Both the position numbers and the translations under genes were made by a program. Shown piece after piece: positions 1-10,000 of a stretch of 23,219 bases of DNA (positions are counted from its first letter, which is position 1; each line of letters opens with the position of its first letter). This stretch comes from CAAGNP01 sp045603545 (GTDB taxonomy: Bacteria > Bacteroidota > Bacteroidia > Bacteroidales > UBA932). The notes under the pieces were generated by a model. The model saw nothing but the letters and a program-made list of their open reading frames with translations, was not told the DNA's origin and made no database searches. The stretch covers positions 1-23,219 of the forward strand of contig JAZUMG010000047.1 in NCBI GenBank assembly GCA_045603545.1, written 5' to 3'.

Positions 1-365
1 ACATAGCACCCAAAAGCTTTCTACACGCTTATTCCTTTAGTGGTTGTCGGGGCAAGGCTGCTAAAGGACAAACTACCTTACCCTTATCCTCTGAATCTTA
101 GGATACCTTAGAGGAATCGGTATCCGCATTCCGCTTGGATGATACCCCTGGTGCCGGTCATAGCAGACTTAAAGTCCGGCGGGATACTCGTCGTCGCCGC
201 AGCCTAGGCGGCGAGGATTAAGGTAGTGTGCTTGGCAGACTACGCAGCGAGTGCATAAGATTCGTTGCCATTTATAGGCTTGTAGTCTGAGATTAGCGAG
301 CAAGGCTACGACGCTCGACGTGCTTACCTTCCGATGTCATATGCTGTCAAATCCAAAACATCCCC
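1..365 (-). ncRNA. ssrA: tmRNA (transfer-messenger RNA), 3' end cut off by the window edge
   Basis: tmRNA rescues stalled ribosomes: it acts first as an alanyl-tRNA, then as a short mRNA encoding a degradation tag. On the minus strand the RNA begins at about 365 with GGGGATGTTTTGGATTTGAC, which matches the conserved tmRNA 5' acceptor and D-loop region. About 95 bases in lies a tag reading frame, resume codon GGC, giving GNESYALAA and a TAG stop (269 down to 240). The ALAA ending is the classical protease-recognition tail. Several GC-rich complementary segments downstream fit the usual pseudoknots. The T arm and acceptor 3' strand (roughly 35-40 bases) lie beyond base 1. A Bacteroidota -7 box sits at 382-389, giving an expected leader of about 12 bases to be trimmed by RNase P. 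Confidence 0.95.
240..269 (-). other. tmRNA proteolysis-tag reading frame, (A)GNESYALAA-stop
   Basis: Reading the minus strand from 269 gives GGC AAC GAA TCT TAT GCA CTC GCT GCG TAG, that is GNESYALAA followed by a stop. By family knowledge the charged alanine is added first, so the tag on rescued proteins would be AGNESYALAA. The core resembles the GENNYALAA-type tags known from Bacteroidales, with N-E-S replacing E-N-N. Confidence 0.93.
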
Positions 366-381
366 AGGTTATTTCAGGCTG

Positions 382-389
382 CAAAGATA
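382..389 (-). promoter_or_regulatory. -7 promoter box of tmRNA
   Basis: The minus strand reads TATCTTTG, a perfect match to the Bacteroidota -7 consensus TAnnTTTG. It lies 17 bases upstream of the mature tmRNA 5' end and just past the stop codon of the upstream HD-domain gene. No clear -33 TTTG is seen at the expected spacing. Confidence 0.75.
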
Positions 390-396
390 ACAAAAT

Positions 397-2427
397 CTAT
401 TTATTTCTCTCAGGATATGCTATCCTTGCATGATACATCTGCATAAGTTGTGCCTTGAACATCGCTTTGACAGTATTTATCTCCTTAATTGAGATATCTG
501 CCTCCACAAGCTGATCTTCAGCCAATCTGGCAGCTATAATTTTCTCCACGAGTGCAGAGATGCTCTCTTCAGTATACTCCTGAAGCGATCTTGACGCCGC
601 CTCCACCGCATCAGCCATAAGGACCACTACCTGCTCCTTGGTATGGGGATAGTTGCCGTGATATGTGAATGCCTCCTTATCTTCAGGATCGCCTCCATTG
701 TTGCAATACACATTATAAAAATAGAGTGTCTGGCTCTTGGCGTGGTGAGTCCTGATGAACTCTATGACCACATCGGGGAGATTTGCTTTCTTGGCAAGCT
801 CCACACCATCATCCACGTGCCTTATTATCTGCTTGGCACTCTCCATTGGGGTAAGCCCCTTATGATAATTTATACCTGGAGCCTGATTCTCCACGAAGCA
901 CTGAGGATTCTTTATCTTGCCTATATCGTGGTACAAAGCCCCCACCCTTGCCAATACATCATTGCCACCGATCTCGCGCACGGCAGCAGCTGCCAGATTT
1001 GCCACCTGAAGTGAGTGCTGGAACGATCCTGGCGCCACTTCGGAGAGCTGCTGCAACAGTTTTGAATTGGTATCTGACAGATCCTTGAGGGTAGATATGG
1101 ATACAAATTTGAAAATCTTCTCGAAAAGGAATACAAGAGGATATGCAAATACTACCAGGAACGAGTTTATACCCAGATAGAACAAAATCCTTGGGTCAAA
1201 TGATGACAATGTCCCGTTGCTCAATAACCTGAAAGCCAGATAAATGACTATAAGACCTATGAAGATGAAGATGGCATTGAGAAATTGGAGCCACCCTTTG
1301 CTGAAGTGCTTTTGTGAGACAAAAAGGACAGTACCCGCTGCCAGGTTCATAAAATAAAGCTCCATTCCGTCAGATGAGATGAGGAGCAATGGGAGCAATA
1401 TCAGCACATACATCGGGAAAGCAAAGGAGTTTTTGTAGAATGCAAGCAGATACATCGCAAACACCGAATAAGGAACCATATACAATATAAGCACATTGCT
1501 CTCCATCACTAAGGTGGTTATAAATATCACCAATGCAAAAAGCAGCAATATGAAAGCATACCTGTTGAACCCTTTGAATACCCAGATATTGGTAAAATAT
1601 ATGGTTGCAAAAAGCATTGCAAGCACCATCGCAAAGACTATGAAACGCCCCAGAACCAAACCGCCCAAATGGCTCGATCTGCCAATGGAATTCTCAAACT
1701 CCTGCTTGTAAGACTCAAGCAGCTGGTACACTTCCGCCGTCACTATCTCCCCTTCGGATACTATAATCTCACCAGTATACACCATACCTTTAGTTGGAGA
1801 TATGTAGTTGACTGCCTGCAGATTAAGCTGTTCTGTCTTTTTCTCATCATAAATCAGGTTAGGGACAATGTATTCCTCCACCCTGTATGCATTGAAGAGA
1901 GAATCATTGTCAGCTACAGGGAAATCAACGGACATTCTGTATTTTAGGAACTCAAGAGCATACTCCACATCAAAGACCTCTTTTCCAGGGACCTGCACTG
2001 CCCTTTTGTTCTTCTCTATGATGATCATCCCCTTGTCACCCACCTCATTTGCATATTCTGAGATGATTCCCCTCTCATAAAGTGAAGCAAAGTGTTGGAA
2101 CAGAGCTGCCTGATAATCTGAAGGCAAGGACGTACCTGTAAAAGCCTCGGCAAGTTTAGCACTCTGGATGCTCTCAACATTGTCATTCAGATTGTAGTAT
2201 TTCACCACAAGGGAGGCCTTTTCCCTCCTCTCCTCCAGAAGTTCCTCATCAGTCTTGAGGATAGGAAAATCTATAGGTGCGATGAATGTCTCATAAACCC
2301 AAGGCTTTCCTATCTGATAATGGACATTGAAGCGTCCCCTTATGGGAGAGAAGAGGACTGTAATGACAAGCACCACTACAAATGATATATATATTTTCCT
2401 GTTTTTAAGAATTTTTATTCCGTCCAT
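397..2427 (-). CDS. 7TM-HD domain phosphohydrolase, PgpH/YqfF type (likely cyclic-di-AMP phosphodiesterase)
   Basis: The 676-residue membrane protein has the family layout: an N-terminal membrane segment (about 12-28), an extracytoplasmic domain (about 35-250), a bundle of about seven membrane helices (about 255-440) and a C-terminal cytoplasmic HD domain. The metal-binding residues are visible: His471 (SFQHS), His500-Asp501 (YHDIGK), His537 (IIRHVDD), His561-His562 (RTHHAKS) and Asp606 (MADAVEA). In Listeria, PgpH of this architecture hydrolyses cyclic-di-AMP; that substrate is inferred here, not shown. The start ATG is at 2427, with a near-consensus -7 box at 2450-2457. The stop is 7 bases before the tmRNA promoter box, so this gene and tmRNA lie in tandem. 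Length is ordinary for Bacteroidota members of the family. Confidence 0.9.
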   Translation of the reverse strand: MDGIKILKNRKIYISFVVVLVITVLFSPIRGRFNVHYQIGKPWVYETFIAPIDFPILKTDEELLEERREKASLVVKYYNLNDNVESIQSAKLAEAFTGTSLPSDYQAALFQHFASLYERGIISEYANEVGDKGMIIIEKNKRAVQVPGKEVFDVEYALEFLKYRMSVDFPVADNDSLFNAYRVEEYIVPNLIYDEKKTEQLNLQAVNYISPTKGMVYTGEIIVSEGEIVTAEVYQLLESYKQEFENSIGRSSHLGGLVLGRFIVFAMVLAMLFATIYFTNIWVFKGFNRYAFILLLFALVIFITTLVMESNVLILYMVPYSVFAMYLLAFYKNSFAFPMYVLILLPLLLISSDGMELYFMNLAAGTVLFVSQKHFSKGWLQFLNAIFIFIGLIVIYLAFRLLSNGTLSSFDPRILFYLGINSFLVVFAYPLVFLFEKIFKFVSISTLKDLSDTNSKLLQQLSEVAPGSFQHSLQVANLAAAAVREIGGNDVLARVGALYHDIGKIKNPQCFVENQAPGINYHKGLTPMESAKQIIRHVDDGVELAKKANLPDVVIEFIRTHHAKSQTLYFYNVYCNNGGDPEDKEAFTYHGNYPHTKEQVVVLMADAVEAASRSLQEYTEESISALVEKIIAARLAEDQLVEADISIKEINTVKAMFKAQLMQMYHARIAYPERNK

Positions 2428-2441
2428 AATACCATTTTTAC

Positions 2442-2449
2442 TAATTTTG
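2442..2449 (+). promoter_or_regulatory. -7 box for the esterase gene
   Basis: TAATTTTG matches TAnnTTTG exactly and ends 25 bases before the ATG at 2475, predicting a leader of about 20 bases. It abuts the oppositely oriented box of the HD-domain gene at 2450-2457. Confidence 0.65.
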
Positions 2450-2457
2450 TAAAGATA
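2450..2457 (-). promoter_or_regulatory. Near-consensus -7 box for the pgpH-like gene
   Basis: The minus strand reads TATCTTTA, one mismatch from TAnnTTTG, 22 bases upstream of the ATG at 2427. It lies immediately next to the plus-strand box of the esterase. Confidence 0.5.
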
Positions 2458-2474
2458 AATAAAAACAAAGAAAA

Positions 2475-3314
2475 ATGAGAAAAACTATCATCTTATTCTC
2501 TCTATTATTCGCCCTGGCGGCTTGCAACACCGATAAAGTGGGCGTTGAGACAGTAATAATCTCTTCAGACAATCTGCACTGCGACGACACTTGTCTTGTC
2601 TTCACACCAAATACCCCTGCCAAATTTGAGAAGACCCCTACACTCTTCCTGCTTCACGGATGGTCAGGCTGCTACAAGAACTGGAGCGACAAATTTGATC
2701 TTCAGGAGATAAGCGACAGGACTGGATTCAGAATCATCACCCCCGATGGATTTTACAATAGCTGGTATATAAACAGCACCGATCCAAACGGCATGCAATA
2801 CAGGAAGTTCTGGGATGAGGAGCTTTGGCCCCTTATGAAAGGTAAATATGAACTTGACCCTGAATACACTTTCATAACAGGTTTGAGTATGGGTGGCCAC
2901 GGGGCAATGAACCTTTACCTTGACCATCCTGAGAACTACAGAAGTGCTGGCAGCATGAGCGGTGTGCTCAATATCAATGCTACCAACCTCATTGACAAAT
3001 GGGTATCAAAGGTACTTGGAGAATACACTCCGGAGAACACCCGCTACAATGAGGAGTCTGCAGTATACCGCCTTCAGGAGTACGTGGACACATACCCAAT
3101 GGCATTGGAAAAAGTACTTATCGTGAGCTGCGGCTATGAAGATTTTTATGCTGTGTGCACCAAAGAGTTTGCAGACAAATGCGAGGAGCTTAAGATACCA
3201 CATGTAGAACATCTGAGCAAAGCTACCCACTCTTGGAAATATTGGGGTTACGCACTTGAAGAGCACCTTTCGCACTTCACTAAAATCCTCAACGAAGCAA
3301 ACCTCGGATTCTAG
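2475..3314 (+). CDS. Lipoprotein alpha/beta-hydrolase, esterase D / feruloyl-esterase-like (PF00756 type)
   Basis: The 279-residue protein starts with a lipoprotein signal peptide ending in the lipobox LAAC, with Cys17 as the predicted lipidated residue, so it is probably anchored in the outer membrane or periplasm. The alpha/beta-hydrolase features are clear: an oxyanion-hole region HGWSG (61-65), a nucleophile elbow GLSMGG with Ser138, a likely acid Asp223 (CGYEDFY) and a catalytic His252 (THSWKYW). PF00756 proteins include S-formylglutathione hydrolases and acetyl-xylan or feruloyl esterases; the lipid anchor favours an ester-hydrolysing role on the cell surface or in the envelope, but the substrate cannot be told. 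It is monocistronic, divergent from the HD-domain gene and convergent with gyrB across a shared terminator. Confidence 0.87.
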   Translation: MRKTIILFSLLFALAACNTDKVGVETVIISSDNLHCDDTCLVFTPNTPAKFEKTPTLFLLHGWSGCYKNWSDKFDLQEISDRTGFRIITPDGFYNSWYINSTDPNGMQYRKFWDEELWPLMKGKYELDPEYTFITGLSMGGHGAMNLYLDHPENYRSAGSMSGVLNINATNLIDKWVSKVLGEYTPENTRYNEESAVYRLQEYVDTYPMALEKVLIVSCGYEDFYAVCTKEFADKCEELKIPHVEHLSKATHSWKYWGYALEEHLSHFTKILNEANLGF

Positions 3315-3333
3315 AAACAAAACAACAACGCAT

Positions 3334-3363
3334 AAAAAAAGTCCTCAAATTGAGGACTTTTTT
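3334..3363. terminator. Bidirectional intrinsic terminator between the esterase and gyrB
   Basis: GTCCTCAA (3341-3348) pairs with TTGAGGAC (3350-3357). The stem is flanked by seven A on the left and six T on the right, so it can terminate in both directions. It sits exactly between two convergent genes. Confidence 0.9.
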
Positions 3364-3370
3364 ATGTGCT

Positions 3371-5368
3371 TTACGCGTCTATATTTGCATATTTAGCATT
3401 CGCCTCAATAAACTCCCTGCGAGGTGGAACATCATCACCCATAAGCATTGAGAATACTCTATCGGCTTCAGCTGCATTCTCAATGGTTACTTGTCTGAGA
3501 AGACGTCTGTCCGGATCCATAGTGGTATCCTTCAACTGGTCTGCATTCATCTCTCCAAGACCTTTGTAACGCTGTACATTGACACTCTTCTCATTACCAT
3601 TGCCAAGCTCTGCAATTGCCGCTTTGCGCTCCTCTTCAGTCCAGCAGTAAATCTCATCCTTGCCCCTCTTCACACGATATAGAGGAGGTGTTGCAATATA
3701 GACATACCCTTTTTGGATCAGTTCCTGCATATATCTGAAGAAGAATGTAAGGATCAGTGTGGTAATGTGGCTTCCATCCACATCGGCATCCGTCATAATG
3801 ATGATCTTGTGGTAACGGAGTTTAGATATATTCAGTGCTTTGGAATCCTCTTCAGTACCGATGGTAACACCCAATGCGGTATAGATATTACGGATAGATT
3901 CACTCTCCCATATTCTGTGCTCCATAGCTTTCTCCACATTGAGGATTTTACCTCTAAGTGGAAGAATGGCCTGGAATGTCCTGTCACGTCCTGTTTTGGC
4001 TGTACCACCCGCAGAGTCACCCTCTACGAGGAACAATTCACATTTGGCAGGATCTCTGTCCGAACAGTCAGCCAATTTACCTGGAAGGCCGGCACCGGAC
4101 ATCACTGTTTTCCTCTGCACAAGATCTCTTGCCTTACGTGCTGCATGACGGGCTGTAGCTGCAAGTATAACCTTCTCAACAATACTCTTGGCATCCTTTG
4201 GATTCTCCTCAAGATATGTCTCCAAAACCCCTTTTGTCGCTTGAGATACAGCAGCATCCACTTCACTGTTACCAAGTTTGGTTTTGGTCTGCCCCTCAAA
4301 CTGCGGTTCAGCCACCTTCACAGAGATTACAGCGGTAAGACCCTCTCGGAAGTCAGATGCATCAAGGTCAAATTTAAGTTTGGCAAGCATACCGTTTTTC
4401 TCGGCATACGCCTTCAAAGTGGTGGTAAGACCTCTCTTGAAACCTGTGAGGTGGGTACCACCCTCTATGGTATTGATATTGTTTACATACGAGTGGATAT
4501 TCTCCCTGAATCCGTTGTTGTATTGCATTGCAATCTCAATAGGGATACCACCTTTATCTGTCTCCAAATATATAGGGGCTTCTGTTAGTTTCTCGTTGGA
4601 ACCGTCAAGATAGGTAACAAACTCCATCAGACCCTTTTCTGAATAGTACTCCTCGTATTTCTCAGCTGGAGTCTGAGCACTCTCAGCACCCTCTTCAGAG
4701 ATAGTCTCCATCATATATGAACGGGTATCCCTAAGGGTAAGTTTCACCCCTTTGTTAAGGTATGCAAGCTCCCTCAATCTCGCTGACAATACTGAATAAC
4801 TGTATTCTGTAGTAGTTGTAAAGATCTCTCCATCAGGTTTGAATGTAATGATGGTACCTGTCCTGTCCGACTCGCCCACCACCTGTACAGGTGCTTTTGG
4901 AACACCTCTTGAGAACTCCTGAACGAAAATTTTGCCCTCTCTGTGGATCTCTGCCTTAAGATATGTGGAAAGCGCATTGACGCAAGAAACACCCACACCG
5001 TGAAGACCACCTGACACCTTATAGCTGTCCTTACTGAATTTACCACCTGCGTGCAAAACAGTCAATACCACTTCCAACGCAGACCTTCCCTCCTTTTCGT
5101 GCATTCCTGTAGGGATACCACGACCATCATCTGCTACTGTGATAGAGTTATCGGGATTGATAGTTACATTGATGACTTTACAATAACCTGCAAGAGCCTC
5201 GTCGATAGAGTTGTCTACCACCTCATAGACAAGATGGTGCAAACCTCTGGAGCCAATGTCTCCGATATACATCGAAGGACGTTTTCTTACGGCTTCAAGC
5301 CCCTCCAGGACCTGGATACTGTCAGCAGAGTACTGATTCTCTGCTGCTCTGTTTTCATTCTCAATCAT
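3371..5368 (-). CDS. gyrB: DNA gyrase subunit B
   Basis: This 665-residue ATPase subunit of gyrase powers negative supercoiling together with GyrA. The GHKL ATPase motifs are present: EVVDNSIDEALAGYC (49-63, metal-binding Asn) and ADDGRGIP (79-86), then GGLHGVG (120-126) and QTKTKLGN (360-367). The TOPRIM domain has EGDSAGG (449-455), PLRGKILNVEKA and DADVDGSH (527-534), and the C terminus carries QRYKGLGEMN. The RGLHHLVYEVVDNS signature is GyrB-like rather than ParE-like. The length lacks the large insertion of enterobacterial GyrB, as is normal for this phylum. The start at 5368 is supported by the -7 box at 5397-5404 with a leader of about 23 bases. No replication genes lie next to it. Confidence 0.97.
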   Translation of the reverse strand: MIENENRAAENQYSADSIQVLEGLEAVRKRPSMYIGDIGSRGLHHLVYEVVDNSIDEALAGYCKVINVTINPDNSITVADDGRGIPTGMHEKEGRSALEVVLTVLHAGGKFSKDSYKVSGGLHGVGVSCVNALSTYLKAEIHREGKIFVQEFSRGVPKAPVQVVGESDRTGTIITFKPDGEIFTTTTEYSYSVLSARLRELAYLNKGVKLTLRDTRSYMMETISEEGAESAQTPAEKYEEYYSEKGLMEFVTYLDGSNEKLTEAPIYLETDKGGIPIEIAMQYNNGFRENIHSYVNNINTIEGGTHLTGFKRGLTTTLKAYAEKNGMLAKLKFDLDASDFREGLTAVISVKVAEPQFEGQTKTKLGNSEVDAAVSQATKGVLETYLEENPKDAKSIVEKVILAATARHAARKARDLVQRKTVMSGAGLPGKLADCSDRDPAKCELFLVEGDSAGGTAKTGRDRTFQAILPLRGKILNVEKAMEHRIWESESIRNIYTALGVTIGTEEDSKALNISKLRYHKIIIMTDADVDGSHITTLILTFFFRYMQELIQKGYVYIATPPLYRVKRGKDEIYCWTEEERKAAIAELGNGNEKSVNVQRYKGLGEMNADQLKDTTMDPDRRLLRQVTIENAAEADRVFSMLMGDDVPPRREFIEANAKYANIDA

Positions 5369-5396
5369 CTTCTATTATCTCGTTATTTACAAACAA

Positions 5397-5404
5397 CAAA
5401 GATA
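5397..5404 (-). promoter_or_regulatory. -7 box for gyrB
   Basis: The minus strand reads TATCTTTG, an exact TAnnTTTG match, 28 bases upstream of the gyrB ATG. It lies between the stop of the barrel gene (5413) and gyrB. No terminator hairpin is visible in this gap, so readthrough from the barrel operon is possible. Confidence 0.7.
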
Positions 5405-5412
5405 ATAAAAAA

Positions 5413-7026
5413 TCACAATTTAATAAACAATCCAAGTGCAAAATTTACCCCCGGTTCGACATAATCCTGAAGATAGAAAATCTGGTTATTCAACAGGTTT
5501 CCACCTTTGAGAAAAACAGTAAATTTTGTATTCACAACATACTTCAATTCTGCACTCAAATCCACAAATCCACCGTATCTCACGCCATTTCCGACCATAC
5601 TGCTGAAAAACTTGGCCCCCACCTCTGCATATATCCTCTCCATATAGTTATATTCGAGAACTCCATTCACTTTCCACGCAGGTGTCATATAGATGACCTT
5701 GTCGCCATAATTCCGGTATGAGGCATTGAGATTGAAATCTATGGACTTTGTATTGACAGAGATCTGTGCGTCCGCGCCAAGCTCATTTACATCGTTGGCC
5801 GAGGCCCTTGCCTGACGGCCGTATGTACCGTAAAAGGAGTAAACTGTCGCACGTCTCTGGTATATACCGCTCAAAGCATACCCAAATATATCCTTAACCG
5901 CCCCTTCTACTGCCAACTGGGCCATTACCGGGACAGAGGAGTTGCTTATCGAGACCGGAGTCAGCCAGGGGTTCATCCTGAGGAGTTCTGTAATGCTCAT
6001 GAATGTATTGCCACCATCCACCATAGCCTTCAGCCAAAGGGACCCCTTGACGGCTTCATATGCTACTTTCACCTTTGGATACACATTGGCACAATCTCCG
6101 TTGCCCTCCACACCAAGAGGATCACCATAAATTCCAGCAAGGCCTATTCCAACAGCCAGACTCAATCTACCGAAACTGTATGCATACTGGGGTTCGACAG
6201 ATATCAGCCCTCCATTCCCCTTCAACACGGTCCCATCCACATATTTATTGTCGTAAGTGCTGTTCTCGAAGCCCACATTGACAAACATCCTGTGTTTTCC
6301 TGACAGTCTGAAACCAAGATCAAGGGAGCCGTCAAAGAATATCTCCCTGGCATAATCCCTTATACTTGTCGCAACACCCGAAAGGTTGAAATCGTAATGG
6401 AAGGCTCCAGGTTTTGAATCAAGCGATTTTACCGACAGGTTTCCACCCACATTCTGGGTCATCTGCGGATTATAACTATAGAAATCTGTCTCCTTATACT
6501 TGTGAAAATTGTGGCGATAATATCCGTTAAGTCTTGCCTCGCCTGTTTTCCAATGGTAGGCATACCCGAGACCGCCCGTGGTAACACTCTCATTTACCGG
6601 GGAGTCATACCCCTTATTCCCCCAGAAAGAGTGATGATTGGCATAGAATACCAGTGAGTTTTTGATGCCGACATTGGGCTGCACATACAGATCTGCCTCA
6701 GGCATAAGCGGATAACCGAGAGCACCTTTGAAGTACAGGACAGGATAACGGACCACCCCTTTGGCAGGCAACTGTATCCCCTCCACTGGAGAAAACTCAT
6801 ACAAATCCTTATATGGTCTGTCAAATGCAGAATAGTCAAAGTGCAGTTTGAACTTCTGGAGAGTATCAGAGTAAGAGGTCCCGAAATCCGATTTCACCAC
6901 CCCTTCCAGCTTGTTCTCATACTCCCTGGTAACAGTCACAGTTGACTTGATATTCTCCTGTCCAAATGCCATAAAAGCACCGTTGAAGAGGAGAACCAAT
7001 GCAAGTAATATATTTTTATTGCCCAT
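5413..7026 (-). CDS. Outer-membrane beta-barrel protein, plugless TonB-receptor-like
   Basis: The 537-residue protein has a signal peptide (about 1-22, cut near AFG-Q) followed by alternating beta-rich stretches typical of TonB-dependent-receptor barrels (for example GGLGYAYHWKTGEARLNGYY and KFTVFLKGGNLLNNQIF, the latter like the penultimate receptor strands). No N-terminal plug domain or TonB box is apparent, and the length is about that of a barrel alone. The start ATG lies 11 bases inside the end of the upstream TPR gene, suggesting translational coupling and a shared complex. Substrate is unknown. It could be a dedicated outer-membrane partner of the TPR protein rather than an importer. 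Confidence 0.75.
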   Translation of the reverse strand: MGNKNILLALVLLFNGAFMAFGQENIKSTVTVTREYENKLEGVVKSDFGTSYSDTLQKFKLHFDYSAFDRPYKDLYEFSPVEGIQLPAKGVVRYPVLYFKGALGYPLMPEADLYVQPNVGIKNSLVFYANHHSFWGNKGYDSPVNESVTTGGLGYAYHWKTGEARLNGYYRHNFHKYKETDFYSYNPQMTQNVGGNLSVKSLDSKPGAFHYDFNLSGVATSIRDYAREIFFDGSLDLGFRLSGKHRMFVNVGFENSTYDNKYVDGTVLKGNGGLISVEPQYAYSFGRLSLAVGIGLAGIYGDPLGVEGNGDCANVYPKVKVAYEAVKGSLWLKAMVDGGNTFMSITELLRMNPWLTPVSISNSSVPVMAQLAVEGAVKDIFGYALSGIYQRRATVYSFYGTYGRQARASANDVNELGADAQISVNTKSIDFNLNASYRNYGDKVIYMTPAWKVNGVLEYNYMERIYAEVGAKFFSSMVGNGVRYGGFVDLSAELKYVVNTKFTVFLKGGNLLNNQIFYLQDYVEPGVNFALGLFIKL

Positions 7027-10000
7027 TTTCCTTAAGTTTTAATAGTCTCATTTCCACTTGTTCCAATACATCATCATAATCCTTTTCAGGCTTGTATCCC
7101 TCCTTCACGCTTTCAAACGTAGCTTTGGCCTGCTCCCACTCGTCCCTCTCGGCAAAGGAGTCTCCAAGGACAATAAAGCTCTTTGCGAGCCAGTACATAT
7201 GGGATGTCCCTGCATCGGAGAAGGCATATACCAGATTCTCCACCTTGGCAAAATCACCCTCATCATAAGCATTCTGTATCAGCATATAGGCACTTTCTGC
7301 CCCCTCTGCGGAGGTATAATCTTTGGCCAGTTTTCCAAAGAGAGGTATAGCTTCCCCCCTCTGCCCCAGAGAATAATACGATTTTGCCTTCTTGTACTCC
7401 GCCTCACGAAGCAATCCGCTGTATGCAAAGCCGGAAGCCAACACCACATTTGCCGCATCAATGCACTTTTCAAATTTTCTGGCCCCATAGTAACCTCTCA
7501 TCTTACCGACTGCAGCCTCCTTTTTATTGTTCTCCAGTTTTGATATAGTTTCCAGACTTTCAAACGCATATGCAGCTTTTTCATACTCCTCCAGCTCCAG
7601 CTGGACCTGACCATAATACAATGTGGCAAGTTCCACAAATGCCCCCTCACCGGTATTCATGACCTTAAGATAAGCATCTGCAGCAAACTCCGGCTTCCCT
7701 GTTTTCCTGTATGCCTCGGCGAGATAAAAATATGCCTGCGGAGTCTTTGAGCCATCCGGATATTTCCCGATAAAAGAGTCAAGCGCACTCAAGGCATCAG
7801 AGTATCTCTCTGCGAGGAACAATTGTTCTGCCCCATTGAAGAGCATCTGCTCCTTCTCATCTGCACTTTTCACAGAGGACATCCCCACTTTATCCAGATA
7901 CTCGAGATACTTATCCGGCTTGTTGAGCAGTTGATAAACACTCTCAATACCTGCCAAGGCACTCATCACATCCTCAGAAAGGGGATATTTCTCCACAATG
8001 GCAGTAAAATAACCGAGAGCCTTGTCATATTTCGAGAGATTGGAGTGTATCATACCCAGCTCCAGCAGAGACTTAGTGCGGTATGTACTGTCACCATTGT
8101 CCTGCAACAGCAGATTGAAGCACTCTATAGCATCAGAGTTGTCCTCCTCCTGAACATAAGTTCTCCCCAATTCATAGAGAGATTTGTGGTAATAGGAGGA
8201 GTTGGATTTATTGTCAATTATATCTTTCAGCATTGATATCTTCTTCTGTGGCTGTCCGATAAGTCCATAGGACAATGCCCCCATATATGTGGCATAGATA
8301 TCATCTTTGCTGAATGTTCTGGAGGCCACATCCTGATAGAGGGCCGAAGACTCCTGATAATTCTTCTCCATAAACCAGCAGTCAGCAAGACGTGTCTTTG
8401 CCTCTACAAATGCTGCTTTTCTATGTGCAGGCAGCTGCAGATATTTTTCAAACCACACCTTGGCTGCAGGATAATCCCCCAGCATAAAGTGTGAATAACC
8501 CATATTCAGGAGTGCCATAGGATACTCATTTGTAGTGGCAAACTGCTGGTTCTGAACCAGAGGAGATGTAACAGCAAGTGCACCATTGAAATCATCCACC
8601 CTGTACAACGCCTCCCCCTTCCAGAATTTCGCCAGGGCAGTGAGGTTTGCATTGTATATTCCATTGGCGACCGAGAGGTCAAAATTCTCAATTGCCGACC
8701 TGTATGATCTCATATCCATAAGTTGCATCCCCCTGAAAAATGCCGCCTTCTGGAGGTTATGCACCATCTCCGGTGTCATTTTCCTGACATTGCCCAATGC
8801 AGCGACAGCATCCTTGAAATTCTTGCTCTGTAGATATGATGCTGCAATATAACTGTAAATCTCATCACCTTTCTGGGTAGACGGGTATCTCTTGATATAT
8901 CCATTGAACGGCTCAATATCTGAATTAAGGTCAAAGGCCAGCTTGGCATAAAGGAAAGATGCCTCCTCCTGAATGGTTTTGTCATAATCCATTGAGGCAG
9001 CCTCTTTGAAGGCGCCCATTGCATTGATTTTATTCTTGACACCAAGATAACTGTTGCCCAGATAGAGATATCCGTTCTGCGCCAAGGAATCCTTCAGCCC
9101 CACAACCTTCACAAATGCATCAATGGCAGCATAATAAGATCCCAGAGAATAAGAAACCACACCAGCATAATAATTGTCTTTTCTGGAGAGTCTGTCACTC
9201 TCGGCTGAATACATCTCAAGGTATTTTTTAGCCTCCCTGCTGTCATTCAGCTCGTAGTATGACTGTGACAGGATACGGACACACTTCATTTTGAAATCCC
9301 CTGTCAGATCCTGATATACCCCCTCTCCAGACTCTATAGCCTCCCTGTACTGCTTCATCATAAAATAAGACTCAGCCATATAGTATTTTGACAGCAAGGC
9401 ATAATCAGTATTGTTCTCAAGCACTTTAAAATCCCCCAAAGCCTTTTCAAAATCTCCGGATATGTAGTTCAGATAACCCAGATAGTAGTGCGATGGAGCC
9501 TTATACGGTGTATTTCCGAGGGAAAGAATCTGCCTGAAACCCGCCTTGGCTTCATCATTGTTACCCACCCTCATATTGCTGTATGCTTTATTGAACATAT
9601 ATTTCCATCTCTGCTGCTTGCTCAGATACTTGTTCTCTATCCCATTTACGATAGAGAGCGATTTGGCATAATCTCCCTCATCAAAATAATATACAGACTG
9701 ATGGAATTTGATTGGTGCAAGTCGGGGCGAATTTGGATATCTGGACTGGAAGCCGGATACAAGTCCGTCAATATTCCCGTGTCTGAGACAGATTCCCGAA
9801 ATGACCCCATACGATTCCAGTTCAGCAATGAGCTGTGGCGGCACACCTTTCAGATTACCGGACATGAGGATAGCCACTTCATTCTGGACCGACTGATGCA
9901 TGTCATTGACGAAAAGATCCCGCACCCTCTCCACCTCTCTCCGGAAACTCTTCTCAGCATACCCCTGGGCAGCAAGCACCACCGGAAACAGGGCAATGCA

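Noticed and set aside
3713..4588. 291-codon plus-strand open frame opposite gyrB
   Set aside because: It is a shadow of gyrB on the other strand. The translation is Cys/His-rich without domain features, and no promoter or ribosome binding site is evident.
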